Source of the DNA: Megalobrama amblycephala
Taxonomy: Eukaryota > Chordata > Actinopteri > Cypriniformes > Xenocyprididae
NCBI RefSeq assembly: GCF_018812025.1
Contig: NC_063066.1
Location: 5,818,382-5,882,381 of the forward strand
Direction of reading: 5' to 3'
DNA: 64,000 bases
Every line of letters starts with the position of its first letter. Within the stretch, counting starts at the first letter, position 1. Positions 33,431-45,996 of the stretch are shown in pieces. Position numbers and translations under genes: made by a program. A model generated the notes under the pieces. That model saw only the letters and a list, made by a program, of their open reading frames with translations. It searched no databases and was not told where the DNA came from.

Positions 33431-34435
33431 GTAAGGTGTCATTTAAAATCCTTTTACATTCAAACTAATACAGGCTGTCAGATAGCGGGCACTTTGATTC
33501 ATATCTCAAGGCTGTCCAGTGTGTAAAGTGTGTACATTAACACAAACATTTATTATTACAACTTGTTTTCATAGTACAGATCTCGAAGCTTTGGTGGTCC
33601 GAAATTATCCCAGATCTTGTAACGAAGGTAAACGGGCTGCAAAGTAAAGGTTATTTTTTAGTTAAGGTCGTGAGTTTAACTATTACCCAGCAGTGTTGAC
33701 TGTTCAGACGGAATTGCATTGATTCTCATGCCAGTGAATTGTCCTGCACTGTAATGCAAGATTGGCTCTGTAGGGAGTTGCTCACTGAGGAATCCGATAC
33801 CCAGAGGCTTTACACTCCCTCAATGTCCAGTTTAGTATAAACTGATTTAGAAACACCCAGAGCTAATTTGCCAGTTCCTTACAGACACAACAACTGTGGG
33901 AGACTCCAGGGAATTTGCAAGAATAACATGCCATTTTGAAGGCTACTGCAGAAAACATTTTCATTCTGCAAGCATATATGCCTGATGTGGAGAAGCTCTA
34001 CCACATGAATCCCCCACTTTTTGGGTGAAAATCATTACTTTTAAAGTAGAAGTGTGTACTTTTAAAATGCTTATTGTACCCCTGTATATTATGCCATATG
34101 TTTAACTGAGCAGATTCCCAAATGCAGATTAAGTTCTCATGGACGAGTGTATTAATTGTGATAAATCTCTTGTTGCATAATCTGACCTGTATTTCCCTCA
34201 GTGCTCTTCATTGACACTTGGAGGATGGGAGATATTTCCAGATCTAGCAGAGTTGTAATCTTTGAAATGTCCAGTGTAAAGGTTCTAGATGTGATTTTTA
34301 ATTTCAAGTGTACAATCTAATCCAGTGTTTTTATTTTGTACGACTGTTCTTGAAATATTGCAGACATTCAGTTTATCTGATTTTTTATTTTTATTTTTTA
34401 GAGGGTTGTAATAACAGAAAAAAACTCTTTTGCCA
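33431..34435. other. Unassigned, probably arap3 5' intron
   Basis: Single-copy looking sequence; a second donor-like AACGAAG|GTAAAC occurs near 33628. No exon supported. Confidence 0.35.
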
Positions 34436-34915
34436 TGTATAATATAATATAACATAATATAATATAACATAACATAATGTAGCATAATATAATACCGGTA
34501 TAATATAATATAATATAATATAATATAATATAATATAAAATAATATAATATAATATAATATAATATAACATAACATAACATAACATAATATAATATAATA
34601 TAACATAACATAACATAACATAACATAACATAACATAACATAATATGACATGACATGACATGACATGACATGACATGACATGACATAATATAATATAATA
34701 TAATATAACATAATATAACATAATGTAACATAATATAATATAACATAACATAATATAACATAATATAATATAACATAACATATCATAATGTAACATAATA
34801 TAATATAACATAACATAATGTAACATAATATAATATAACATAACATAACATAACGTAACATAACGTAATATAATATAATATAATATAAAACTACATAATG
34901 TAACATAATATAATA
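34436..34915. repeat. Pentanucleotide satellite (TAATA/TAACA/TGACA)n
   Basis: About 480 bp of 5-bp units in blocks: TAATA, TAACA, then about nine TGACA units (34645-34686), then mixed again. Frames with Tyr/Ile/Met/Leu repeats on the minus strand are artefacts of the period. Confidence 0.95.
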
Positions 34916-34939
34916 TTTCTATAAAATATAAATATTTAT

Positions 34940-35130
34940 TATTAAATATATTCAAAAGTTTGGGGTTGGAAAGATTTTTAATGATTTTTAAAGTAAAATC
35001 AGTAATATTGTGGAGTATTATAAAATTTGAAATAACAGTATTCTATCTGAATATATTTTATAATGTAATTTATTCCTGCGATCAAAGCTGAATTTTCAGC
35101 ATCATTACTCCAGTCTTCAGTGTCACAAAT
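34940..35130. mobile_element. Tc1-like MITE fragment
   Basis: Contains TTCAAAAGTTTGGGGTTG and TTCAGCATCATTACTCCAGT, the left half of the family. Confidence 0.55.
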
Positions 35131-35913
35131 GCCAAATATACTTCAATATAGGCACTGGATTTTAAAGAAATATAATAAATAAATAAACATAGATACATAA
35201 AACAACAGGAAGCTTTTAATGAATGTTTTCGCTTACGTTTTTATGTATGCATGCAGTGGCATGCTACAATATTTGTGTTTTTGTTTCAAAAAATTCCTGC
35301 CGCGGATTTGAGATGACAGAACACACGTTGGAAATTCTGTACATTTACATGCAACAGGAAGTGAACACATTAGCCAATAAATGGCACAGGCAGACAAAAT
35401 GATCTGATAGGACTTAAATGTGAAAATCTGTGAAATCTTGCCGCAGTGTGGTTTCAATCCAGTTAGGGAACTGAGATCTCGATATGTGTTTGAACAAGGC
35501 TCCAGCACGTTAATACACAAGTGTGTTCTGTCATCTCATCTACGCGGCCTCCACCAGTTGTGAACAATGACGTATTGTGTCACACAATAGTGCTTCACTG
35601 TTATTTATACACACCCCCCAGCACACTGCATCCCAAAAGCCTCCTTGATTCCTGCGTTTCACAAATTGCTTTTGACTCTACAGCTTCCACTAATTGTTCG
35701 TTCTGGAAGCCCAGGGATGTTTGAGTAGGATATGAGAGGGAAAGATGTTTGGAGATGTTTTTCTCCTTTGGCTCCATCACAACCCATAGAGCAGTGCAAT
35801 CAACAGATCGCAAAGCATGTTTTTTCATTAATGAAAATAAAAACAACAACAAATGATCATGCAATATAATGAGAGCAAACAACAAAAATAAAAATAAAAA
35901 CAAAATGACTTAT
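35131..35913. other. Unassigned, probably arap3 5' intron
   Basis: Single-copy looking sequence; the longest frames (95-100 aa) have no recognisable similarity. Confidence 0.35.
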
Positions 35914-35917
35914 TTAA

Positions 35918-36621
35918 TCCTCTGGTGCTCTTCGCATGTTGGTCAAAAATTATCATTTTTTATTTATTTTAATGAAAAAAATATTTTAGTTTGATAATGT
36001 TTTTTTTATAATATTTTGTATTTTTATGGGATTTTATAAATTATATTTACGCTGTAGTTATAATCCATTTATGCACTTTTTGAGCATTGTCATAAATTTT
36101 GATTGCTTTAGAGCACAGACTTAATTTTGATCCCTTTTCAAAGACAACACTTGACAAATTATTTCTGAAGTGAAAAAAGTTAACTTGAAAAAGGTTACAG
36201 AATTTATTGTTTATTGTTATGAAAAATGCACAAAAATACTATTTTCAATTTTTATGTAAAATACATATTTTCAAAAACACATTTTACTCTAAACCTGCAA
36301 GAAAATCAAAGCCATAAATCTAAACAAGCTGTGTTCCAAATTTGAGCTTGATATCTCAAAAAATGATCTTTCAGTAAGATTTTGTTTGGCTGAAGTACCA
36401 AAAGTTTTCACTAGATGAAATTCGTCTCCCATTTATTTCCATTTTTTGACCGCAAGGAGCACAAGTGTGACTATTTTTTTCAGGACCATTTAACCTTTTC
36501 GAATCATGTCCATGATTGTTTTTGTGTTCACATAGCAAATGCCAATTCCATTCCAATAAAGTAAAAAAAATCTAAAAATCTAAATTTTTCAGGTCAAAAA
36601 TGACTGAAGAGCACCAGAACG
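35918..36621. mobile_element. 704-bp TTAA MITE with TCCTCTGGTGCTCTTC ends
   Basis: TTAA at 35914-35917 and 36622-36625; ends TCCTCTGGTGCTCTTC and GAAGAGCACCAGAACG. Relative of 27950-30163. Confidence 0.7.
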
Positions 36622-36625
36622 TTAA

Positions 36626-38205
36626 CTGCATTCTCAATGCAGTCTCAATTACACTAGATGAGGCTTTATTAGATTTATGTGTTTGTCTGCCTGTGCCATT
36701 TATTGGTTGATGTGCTAATGTGTACACTTCCTGTTGCATGTACTGCCTAGATGTACAGAATCTCCAAAGTGGTGCCGTTTGAATCTCTGGATACTATGAA
36801 ACACCATTTGAAATGCAAATAGTATTTTCCTGCTGATAAAGGTTGCTGTTCAGATAGCAACCTAAGATCATTTAGGGCTCGTTCTGTCAGAGAAATGTTT
36901 TCTCCATCCATTAAGTTCTGGGAAACTAGTTCATTCCATTCCATTATGGTTTGAGATTATGTTGTTTTTCCAATGAACTTCCTATTAATCGAGTGGGTGG
37001 AACTGAAACACAGTTTTTAGGTTGTTCCCAAACGGCGTATAGTACTGTATGAGTTGCCATCACCGGTGTTGGCATTAGTAAGACTTATAAATAAATACAA
37101 ATGGGAAGACATGCATGAACAACATAAGTAATTCTAAATTCAACACATGTTTTGCTTGAGATTTTTGGGAGACCCGCCAAAATGTCTACAGACATAAAAA
37201 TCTAGGTTGCGAAAATACCAGCTTAAGAGAGCTTAAAGGGTTAGTTCAACCAAAAATGTCATTAATTACTGAACAAACTCTGATAAATATCCTTTTATAA
37301 TCCTTAATAATTAATTAATACTATAATCCTTATAGTATTGATAAAGTGTGTATGTGTCCTATTGGTGTCCTTTTTTTACACCTTTGAAATGTTGTTAATC
37401 TGTGAAATGCATGCAAAAAACTTCATGCGAAGGGACAATTTACTCACTTAATTACAAGAAAAACATGAATCATCACTTCTGGCTTCATTTGGTAATACTG
37501 AAAGAGTACAGGAACTGTGTATGACCACAAAGCCATTTGTCTCATTGAAATGAGTGGCTCTTTTAACGTGTAAACTCAGTGTGATTGTTGCTATCCCTGT
37601 GACCATGACCGGCATGTCAAGGACACAGTGTGTAGATTCTGTGAAAGCTCTTTCTAGGTTTGAGGTGTTCTGCCTCATTCAAGACGATTTCTTTTGAGAC
37701 CAGCCTGGACTCATTGTTTATATCCGATATTAGTATGTAACATTTACAGACACAAAACATCATTTTTTTGTATGTTTGGATTGATGCTGAAATGTACAAT
37801 ATATAGACGTATTGACAAAATCCAAAACTTAAACATTGTTATGTTTTTGCAGCTATGGAGACATATTTATAAATCTTTTATATCATAAATATAATTGTAT
37901 AGTTACATTTATAGATCAGATTTTATATCCCTACAGCCAAACCGAAACATAACCACTTTTATAGAGTATACAAATTATAAAATGTTAAAAATGAATCCCA
38001 CTCCTAACTCTAAACCTAACCCTAACAATTTCTTAAAAAAATATACAGTATAAAGAAAAAATATGCTCAAGACAAGTGTAATCATATTCATTTATTTATT
38101 GCAAAAATGTCTTCATAAAGCAGTATTAAAGTAGTCCAAATAACAATGAGCTGCATTTCCAATACTGTCTGTAAATAATAGTTTTGTGCGATGCATGAAT
38201 TTAAG
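36626..38205. other. Unassigned, probably arap3 5' intron
   Basis: A TTAAAGGGTTAGTTCAACC end sequence at 37233-37251 marks a fragment of an AGGG-type MITE; otherwise nothing supported. Confidence 0.35.
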
Positions 38206-38209
38206 TTAA

Positions 38210-38935
38210 AGGGGTGGTTGATTATGATTTCACTTTTTTAACTTTAGTTAGTGTGTAATGTTGCTGTTTGAGCATAAACAACATCTGCAAAGTTACGACA
38301 CTCAAAGTTCAATGCAAAGGGAGATATTTTCTTTTAAAGAATTTTCCATTTAAGGACTACAACAAGCTTCATCCCGGGTTAGTGACATCACAAACCCTAA
38401 AATTTACATAAACCCCGCCCCCGGGAACACACAACAAAGGGGGCGGGGCCATGTTGGGCTGCTTTAGAGAAGAGGAAGAGTTGTTGTAGTAGAGTGTTGT
38501 TGTCATGCCGTCATTTTACGCCGGACTGCTTCACAAACGAGGGTCAATTCAACACTGGATTTGCACAAAAGATTAACATGACGGCACATGCTAGTGGATG
38601 AGTTGAATCAACTCCACAGCAACTTCATAAATTTATCCACTAACCATTCAGAAACGTCTAAAAGTTGTAACTTCTTCTTCCTGAGTCTCTCCATCAGTGT
38701 CGACTCCGGTTTGAACAATGTAAGGCTGAACACCGTTACTGACAATCCTCATTTTGGCTGCGTGAGATTCTCCAGCTTTGTTGTTGTTGAGCAACCGAAG
38801 CATGAGCTGTTAAAGCTCCGCCCTCTTTTGGAAAATGTGACGGGAGCTGCAGCTCATTTGCATTCAAAGGGACACGCGTCGTGTTTTTGCTCACACCCAA
38901 ATGGGGGAAATTTGACAAACTATAATAAATATGTT
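38210..38935. mobile_element. TTAA MITE with AGGGGTGGTTGATTATG end, right end lost
   Basis: TTAA (38206-38209) precedes AGGGGTGGTTGATTATGATT. The same sequence appears inverted at the right end of 58717-58993, as do the TTGCTCACACCCAAATGGGG region and the CAAAGTTCAATGCAAAGGGA region. A GC-rich stretch (38400-38450) contains GGGGGCGGGGCC. The end that should face copy C is missing. Confidence 0.6.
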
Positions 38936-38989
38936 TTATTTATTTATTTATTTTTTACAAAGGCTATGTTTAAATTACCATCATGTTAA

Positions 38990-39501
38990 AGGTGCCGTAG
39001 AACGTCTTTTCAAAAGATGTAATATAAGTCTAAGGTGTCCCCTGAATGTGTCTGTGAAGTTTCAGCTCAAAATACCCCATAGATTTTTTTTTTATTCATT
39101 TTTTTAACTGCCTATTTTGGGGCATCATTAAATATGCGCCGATTCAGGCTGCGGCCCCCTTTAAATCTCGCGCTCCCCAGCCCCCGGAGCTCGCGCTTGC
39201 CTTAAACAGCATAAACAAAGTTCACACAGCTAATATAACCCTCAAAATGGATCTTTACAAAGTGTTCTTTACTGGCATATGCAAATATTGGGGTCGTACA
39301 TATTAATGATCCCCACTGTTACGTAACAGTCGGTGTTATGTTGAGATTCGCCTGTTCTTCGGAGGTCTTTTAAACAAATCAAATTTATATAAGAAGGAGG
39401 AAACAATGGTGTTTGTGACTCACTGTATGTCATTTCCATGTACTGAACTCTTGTTATTCAACTATGCCAAGGTAAATTCAATTTTTAATTCTAGGGCACC
39501 T
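38990..39501 (-). mobile_element. TTAA MITE, AGGTGCCCTAGAA family, copy C (internal deletion)
   Basis: TTAA at 38986-38989 and 39502-39505. It is only 512 bp because about 430 bp of the interior is missing between AAGTGTTCTTT and ACTGGCATATGCAAATATTG. Inverted relative to copies A and B. The TTACGTAA core is intact at 39319-39326 although the outer arm has mutated. Confidence 0.75.
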
Positions 39502-39505
39502 TTAA

Positions 39506-40636
39506 TGTTAATTTTGTATATGATCATTATATATACAGACCCTGTTGACATTATCATGAGATCATTGACCCTTCTTATGGTTTTAGATGGCTGCAATGAT
39601 TGCAGTTCATCTTTGTATCATGCACATTCTCTCTTTTCCTCTAGCGCGGGAGAGAGGAGGAGGGTTTTGTTTGAGGGACAGCTGTATCCTGTGTATTCAG
39701 TAGTTCGCAGAAAGCCCAGATCGGCCATCAAGATAAATATAGTTAGGGCGGGGCGGACAGAGCAGAGCAGGGCACAGTTTTCCCAGCAAAATACATGTTG
39801 ATTGTTGTTTGAGATGGTGGCCATCTTGCCTTGTGTTTGCCGGCTCAGTCTAGATGTGGAGGATGATTGGAAGATACAGATACGGTGCTGCTGGAATGAT
39901 ATGCTTCTGGTGTCCTGCTGGTTGCCTTACCATCTTTTCTAGACCTTCATATACAAGAACAGACCTGCCTGAGACCGTCTCAGACCATTCTTATCTGCAA
40001 GTGACCCTTCCCCCGGCATCCTCAGGTCACAGCGTGGAGGGAATGCAGTCATTAGACAAACACTACCCCATTTATAGTGCGTTGTTCCTCTGCATCCATG
40101 ACAGTGTTTTGGCTGTAGGGTGTTTGGGATACTTGATGGCCTAAGTCAAAAAAAATATATTGTGATCGCTCCTGACTCTTAAAAGCCTATAGAATTTTTT
40201 TAGACCATTTAATCATCTAAAGTTTTCTGTGCCTTCTGTTGAGTAACAAACAGTTGTCTAATGCACTGTATACTTTAAAGACAGAAATTGTGGCTTCCCT
40301 TTTTTCCCCTTGCAAAATAGTCCCTGTTTTAACCACACTACTGTACATGTGGTTGCAAGCTAAACAAACACTGGGAGTCTGCATGCTGCATGTCAACCCG
40401 ATAAAATGTGGCGTAATAATGTGGTTGTTTGGTGTCACTCAAAAAATGTGCAAATACATCTATTTTGTGGGGTTGAGAAATGCAGCTGAAAAATGGGTAG
40501 ATGTGTTTGTTGCATTTACAGTCGATTGATATTAATTTTGAACCATGTGTGCTGCGTTAAGTGTGGCGAATCCAAAATGAAATGAAGGAAATGCCACTGC
40601 TTCCAAACAAATAGTGCAAGCTAGTGCAAGTTCTCT
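39506..40636. other. Unassigned, probably arap3 5' intron
   Basis: Relatively complex single-copy sequence (39560-40140); no exon with supported homology. Confidence 0.35.
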
Positions 40637-41064
40637 GTACGCTACTGTTCAAAAGGTTGGGGTCTATGAGATTATTCAAATATTTTTATTTATGCTCACT
40701 TAGACCACATTTATTTGATAAATACAGTAATATTGAGAAATATTATTACAATTTCTAATTTAATATATTTTGAAATGTAAAGATGGCAAAGCTGAATTTT
40801 CAGCATCATTACTCCAGTCTTCAGTGTCACATGATCCTTCAGAAATCATTCTAATAAGCTGATTTGCTGCTCAAGAAACATTTCTGATTATTATTAATGC
40901 TGAAAACAGTTTGAGGAAACTGACATTTGTTTTTCAGAATTGTTTGATAAAGTTTTGTAACATTATAAATGTCTTATCTAAGTTTTGATCAATTGAACGC
41001 ATTCTTGCTGGATAATAATTAAAAAAAAATATCTTACTGATTACAGACTTTTGAACGGTAGTGT
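40637..41064. mobile_element. Tc1-like MITE
   Basis: Left end GTACGCTACTGTTCAAAAGG, right end ACTTTTGAACGGTAGTGTAA; shares the TCACATGATCCTTCAGAAAT body module with its relatives. Confidence 0.65.
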
Positions 41065-41463
41065 AAATAAAATGCCGCACCAGAGCCAATTTCACGACAC
41101 CCGATAACACGCGTCTTTTTATTTGGCTTCACACAAGAATCTTCATAATCTTCAAGAGAACTTCTGTAGGCAAATATTACGATGACATCACTGCCGGTTA
41201 CATTTTTGAATGAGATTTTCAAACTTTAATTATAAATTTAAACACTTACAAAGAACGAAAACAGACAGCATAGTTAGACCATAGCTGTGAGATTCTGGAT
41301 AAAATGGTTGGTTTCAAATAGAGATCACGATTCTCCCATGATTCTGATTATAATCTACAACCAAACAAAATAACATGTAATTTACTAGAGGTTCTGACAA
41401 AATATTAATTGCTGGACTCTAATTGCTGGAAAAATGTTTAATTAATTTGAATGAATTATTTAA

Positions 41464-42406
41464 AGGTGCCCTAGAACGTTTTTTTAACAAGATGTAATAT
41501 AAGTCTAAGGTGTCCCCTGAATGTGTCTGTGAAGTTGCAGCTCAAAATACCCCATTGGTTTTTTTGTTATTCATTTTTTTAACTGCCTATTTTGGGGCGT
41601 CATTATAAATGCGCCAATTCAGCGTGCTTCCCCTTTAAATCCTCGTGCTCTCCGCCCCCCGAGCTCACAACTCTATAATACATTGCATAAACAAAGTTCA
41701 CACAGCTAATATAACCCTCAAAATGGATCTTTACAAAGTGTTTGTCATGCAACATGTCTAATCGCGTAAGTTTAGTATCTATTTGGATGTTTACATTTGA
41801 TTCTGAATGAGTTTGATGGTGCTTCGTGGCTAAAGCTAACATTACACACTGTTGGAGAGATTTATAAAGAATGAAGTTGTGTTTATGAATTATGCAAGTG
41901 TTTAATAATGAAAATAGCGACAGCTCTCTTGTCTCCGTGAATACAGTAAGAAACGATGGTAACTTTAACCACATTTAACAGTACATTAGCAACATGCTAA
42001 CGAAACATTTAGAAAGACAATTTACAAATATCACTAAAAATATCATGTAATCATGGATCATGTCAGTCCATCTGCCATTTTTCACTATTGTTCTTGCTTG
42101 CTTACCTAGTCTGATGATTCAGCTGTGCACATCCAGACGTTAATACTGGCTGCCCTTGTCTAATGCCTTGAACATGGGCTGGCATATGCAAATATTGGGG
42201 GTCATACATATTAATGATCCCGACTGTTACGTAACAATCAGTGTTATGTTGAGATTCGCCTGTTCTTCGGTCTTTTAAACAAATTAGATTTATATAAGAA
42301 GGAGGAAACAATGGTGTTTGAGACTCACTGTATGTCATTTCCATGTACTGAACTCTTGTTATTCAACTATGCCAAGGTAAATTCAATTTTCAATTCTATG
42401 GCACCT
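41464..42406 (-). mobile_element. 943-bp TTAA MITE, AGGTGCCCTAGAA family, copy D
   Basis: TTAA at 41460-41463 and 42407-42410; ends AGGTGCCCTAGAACG and TTCTATGGCACCT. Inverted relative to A and B. TTACGTAA core intact at 42227-42234 with decayed outer arm. Confidence 0.78.
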
Positions 42407-42410
42407 TTAA

Positions 42411-44314
42411 AAAAATTCAATGACTCGTAAAAAAAATATTGTTTCATTACTGGAATCAGTGTTTTTGAATCAATCTTTTGAATGAATGATTCAATGACAA
42501 ATACATTTTTAACAGTCACTTGTTGCCAACTGGTGGCGTAAGATGTAATTGACACGACCGTTATTTGAAGCGCCAAGTTAGTTTCAAAAGGTGGTTTTGC
42601 TCTATTTTGATTGTTTTCGTAGACATCAGTGTTTATATCCTAACTTTAAACTTTTATCTCAGTACTTCTGTGATAATTTGAATATTTGTAGCACAGAAAT
42701 GACTACTGTGTGGTTCAAAACTGCTCTCTCTGGCTCAGAGTGGCAGCACAAACACAGATTTGAATGTTCTGGTGTTGTGCCGAATTCGGACCCCCGCCGA
42801 ATTATTACACCCCAGCCAGATTAGGCAATCAGGTAGCGACTTCAACGATGGGGCAAAATTTGCCAGGGAGTCAAAATTCAGCCACGATTTTGTCAAAGGT
42901 TTACTAGACAAGGACGAATCGTTGTCATTAATAAAATAAGATCGGGTGGATGTTTGAATCGAGATCGCAGTCTTTTTACGATTAATCGTGCAGCTCTAGT
43001 TAAGACTGAAATCTGGAGTCTGTAGATTAAGGGATTTGGGCTGAATTAATTGCAGATGTTTTGCCACTGGTTGGTTTCATGATGGCAGTCTTGCTGAAGG
43101 GAGTTTTTTCTGCATTGCTGCCAGGGGAAAAAGAAAACACCCAGACCCATTTCTCTCTTTTCCTCAGGTCACACTTTATCAGTCCTCCTCACAAGCTTCC
43201 TGCCTCCCCCCTCACCGTGGGATCCGGTGAATCAGAGTGCCAGAGCCAAAGGTTAGCATCCAGAGTCCAGACAAAGGAAGACGAGGATATGACTCATCAA
43301 CCTTTTTTAACAGCCTTCTAATGTCTGCTTTTCTACTCAGACTCAGTTGTTGAGTGAAACAGACCCTGCTGACATTATCAAGGCTTTTTTAACACGTTTC
43401 TGACTTTTATTGTGCTTTATAATTGCGGTGGAGTGATTATGATTGATTCATTTCTGCCACAAATAGAAAGCGGCACCGTACGTATCTCCTGTTGAGATGT
43501 CCTTGAGAAAGAACAGTGTGAATCCTTTGTGGATTTGTACACCCTGTGATGAGAGTTTATCCAATCATCACACCCACCCATCAGGCTCCGCCTTGAGGTC
43601 ATGAAATGTAGCGGCTCTCTGTTTCTGGGTTTGGCCGTATGCCACTCGTAACCTTGAGATTCCTCGTAGGCCACTGTTCTCAAGTGATGTTACTCTATAG
43701 GACGCGCAGTCAGAAATGTTTATAGAAAGCATTCTCTCGGTCTCTCTCCCAGAGTTATGCCATCCCTGCCGAACAAGCTTTGCCCCACCCACATGGTTTT
43801 TCTCCCAGGCCCACCCTGGTGGAGTCTCTGTTTTCTCGACTGTTGCTAGTTCCCTCATGTGGACCACATTTTCAGCAGCTCAATGAATGGAGGCTTCTAA
43901 AAATAGTATAAGAAATATGACTGTATTGTCATTCTTGTGTATGCTCTCTGTTACAGCTTATCATGATGTGCAACTCTGCAATAGTCCCATGTGTTTTGAC
44001 ACTGAATGCTCATTTTCAAATGGTACAAAGATTTGTTTTTTATTCAGTCACTGACTTTTTTGTTCCAACACAGTGATTTTAAGAGTCTGTGAGCGGGGTC
44101 ATGGCTTCATCTGGAAATGTCAGGGTGATTCAGTCTCTGTCCTCTAAACATGCTCTTTGTCATAAAAGAGCATTAAACTCCCTGCAACGATCAACCATGT
44201 CTTTTAGAGGTGGACATTACCCATTTAGTTTTGTAGCCTTTGCATTTTGGCACAATGCAAGTATAATAGCAATAAAAACAAATACATGGTTTTGTTGTTA
44301 TTATCATTATCATT
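42411..44314. other. Probably arap3 5' intron, with a hAT-like end
   Basis: ACGATTAATCGTGCAGCTCT at 42979-42998 resembles the end of a fish hAT element whose other end was not located. The remainder (43000-44300) is single-copy looking without a supported exon. Confidence 0.35.
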
Positions 44315-44780
44315 AGGGATGCACCGATATGAAAATTTTGGCCGATACCGATAACCGATAATTCTTCATATTTGAAAGCCGATAACCGATATATTGGCCG
44401 ATAAATCTAAATCCAAATTTTTATATAATTTTTGAGAGCCTGATTACAAAAACAAAAGCCTCACCATTAAAAGCAATGTCCCGAGCACACAATTATAATG
44501 TTCTCATTATAATTTTATGTAGTCTGTATGACAGACTTGCGCTGTACATGTTGCACTTAACTGTATTTTTCTTTTTGAAGTGATTTCAATCACATTTCAA
44601 GCAATTCAAAACCATCATGGCAAACGCATCTGAACAAGTGTCTCAATTGAGGGAAATAATCTATTATTTATCAGCTTTAATATATCTGCTAAATTTTCTT
44701 ATCAGGCCGATAACGATAACATTAAAAATGAACATATATCGGCCACAATATCGGTATTGGCCGATATATGTTCATTTTAT
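44315..44780. mobile_element. hAT-like MITE of the ATGCACCGATA type, partial
   Basis: TAGGGATGCACCGATATGAA is followed by many GGCCGATA/CCGATAA units, and inverted ATATATCGGCC / GGCCGATATAT copies occur at 44730-44770. The right terminus is not recognised. Confidence 0.5.
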
Positions 44781-44930
44781 TATGTATTTTTTGGTTATTG
44801 TGGTTATTTATTGGTTATTGGTTATTGATGGTTGTGCATTATTTATTTTATTATGCTTTATAATACTACTACTAATACTTCTAGTAGTAATAATAATAAT
44901 GATAAATAAACAATAACAATATACAGTACC

Positions 44931-45721
44931 GGTCAAAAGTTTGGAAACATTACTATATTTAATGTTTTTGAAAGAAGTTTCTTATGCTTATCAAGCCTGC
45001 ATTTATTTGAGCAAAAAAACAGAAAAAAACAGCGATATTATGAAATATTATTACAATTTAAAATAGTGGTTTTCTATATTAATATACTTTAAAGTATAAT
45101 TTATTTCAGTGATGCAAAGCTGAATTTTCAGCATCATTACTCCCAGTCTTCAGTGTCACATGATCCTTCAGAAATTTTTTTCAAGATTCTTTGACAACTA
45201 AAAAAGTTAAAAATATAAATTATTTTGTAACAATATACACTACCATTCAGTAATCTTTTTTCATGCTTTTTTTTTTTTGAAAGAAATTAATACTTTTATT
45301 CAGCAAGGATGTGTTAAATTGATAAAAAGTGATAGTAAAGACTTATATTGTTGGACAAGATTTCTATTTTGAATAAATGCTGTTCTTTTTAAACTTTTTA
45401 TGTATCAGCAAATCCTGAAAAAAAGCACAACTGTTTCCAACATTGATAATAACTGATAACTGATCATATTAGAATGATTTCTGAAGGATCATGTGACACT
45501 GAAGACTGGATTTATGACTGATGAAAATTCAGCTTTGCATCACAGAAATAAATTATATCTTAAAGTTTATTAAAATAGAAAACCATTATTTTAAATTGTA
45601 ATAATATTTCACAATATTACTGTTTTTTATGTATTTTTGATCAAATAAATGCAGTCTTGATGAGCAGAAGAGACTTTCAAAAGCATTAAAAATAGTAATG
45701 CTTCCAAACTTTTAATCAGTA

Positions 45722-45725
<4 letters not shown>
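44931..45725. mobile_element. Palindromic Tc1-like MITE, about 795 bp
   Basis: ACCGGTCAAAAGTTTGGAAA at the left is mirrored by CTTCCAAACTTTTAATCAGT at the right. Body modules (TCATTACTCCCAGTCTTCAG, CATGTGACACTGAAGACTGG) are also inverted. It ends in a (TA)n tract. Confidence 0.65.

Positions 45726-45768
<43 letters not shown>
45726..45768. repeat. (TA)n microsatellite
   Basis: About 21 TA units. Confidence 0.95.
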
Positions 45769-45772
<4 letters not shown>

Positions 45773-45933
45773 ATTTGTTATTTATTAATTATTATTATGT
45801 AAAAATATAGTCTCTATTTAATGTATTTTACATATTATTAGTGTACTACTCTGAGGGTAGATCGAATTCTTGGTTGGTTAAAGAGGTCTTTTTCCATGAA
45901 CCGTTAACTTATTGTCTCTGTTTGTTTTCTCAG

Positions 45934-45996
45934 ATGAAGGACTGGTGTCGTCTGCTGCTCTTGGCTGGAATTGCTGCTGTTTTGAATGCAGCCTAA
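45934..45996 (+). CDS. Upstream ORF in the arap3 leader (20 aa)
   Basis: The exon carrying the arap3 start begins at the acceptor TTTTCTCAG|ATG. That ATG opens a 20-codon hydrophobic frame (MKDWCRLLLLAGIAAVLNAA) ending at TAA 45994-45996, 9 nt before the first in-frame arap3 ATG and 18 nt before the better one. It could limit arap3 translation; no evidence that the peptide is made. Confidence 0.35.
   Translation: MKDWCRLLLLAGIAAVLNAA

Noticed and set aside
34285..34955. Minus-strand frames of 160-185 aa rich in Tyr/Ile/Met/Leu resembling membrane proteins
   Set aside because: Artefact of the TAATA/TAACA pentanucleotide satellite lacking in-frame stops.
38588..38989. 133-aa forward frame as a gene
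   Set aside because: Lies within a MITE whose relative at 58717-58993 does not conserve the frame.
39406..39801. 131-aa forward frame starting inside copy C
   Set aside because: The first third is MITE sequence; no splice signals or homology in the rest.
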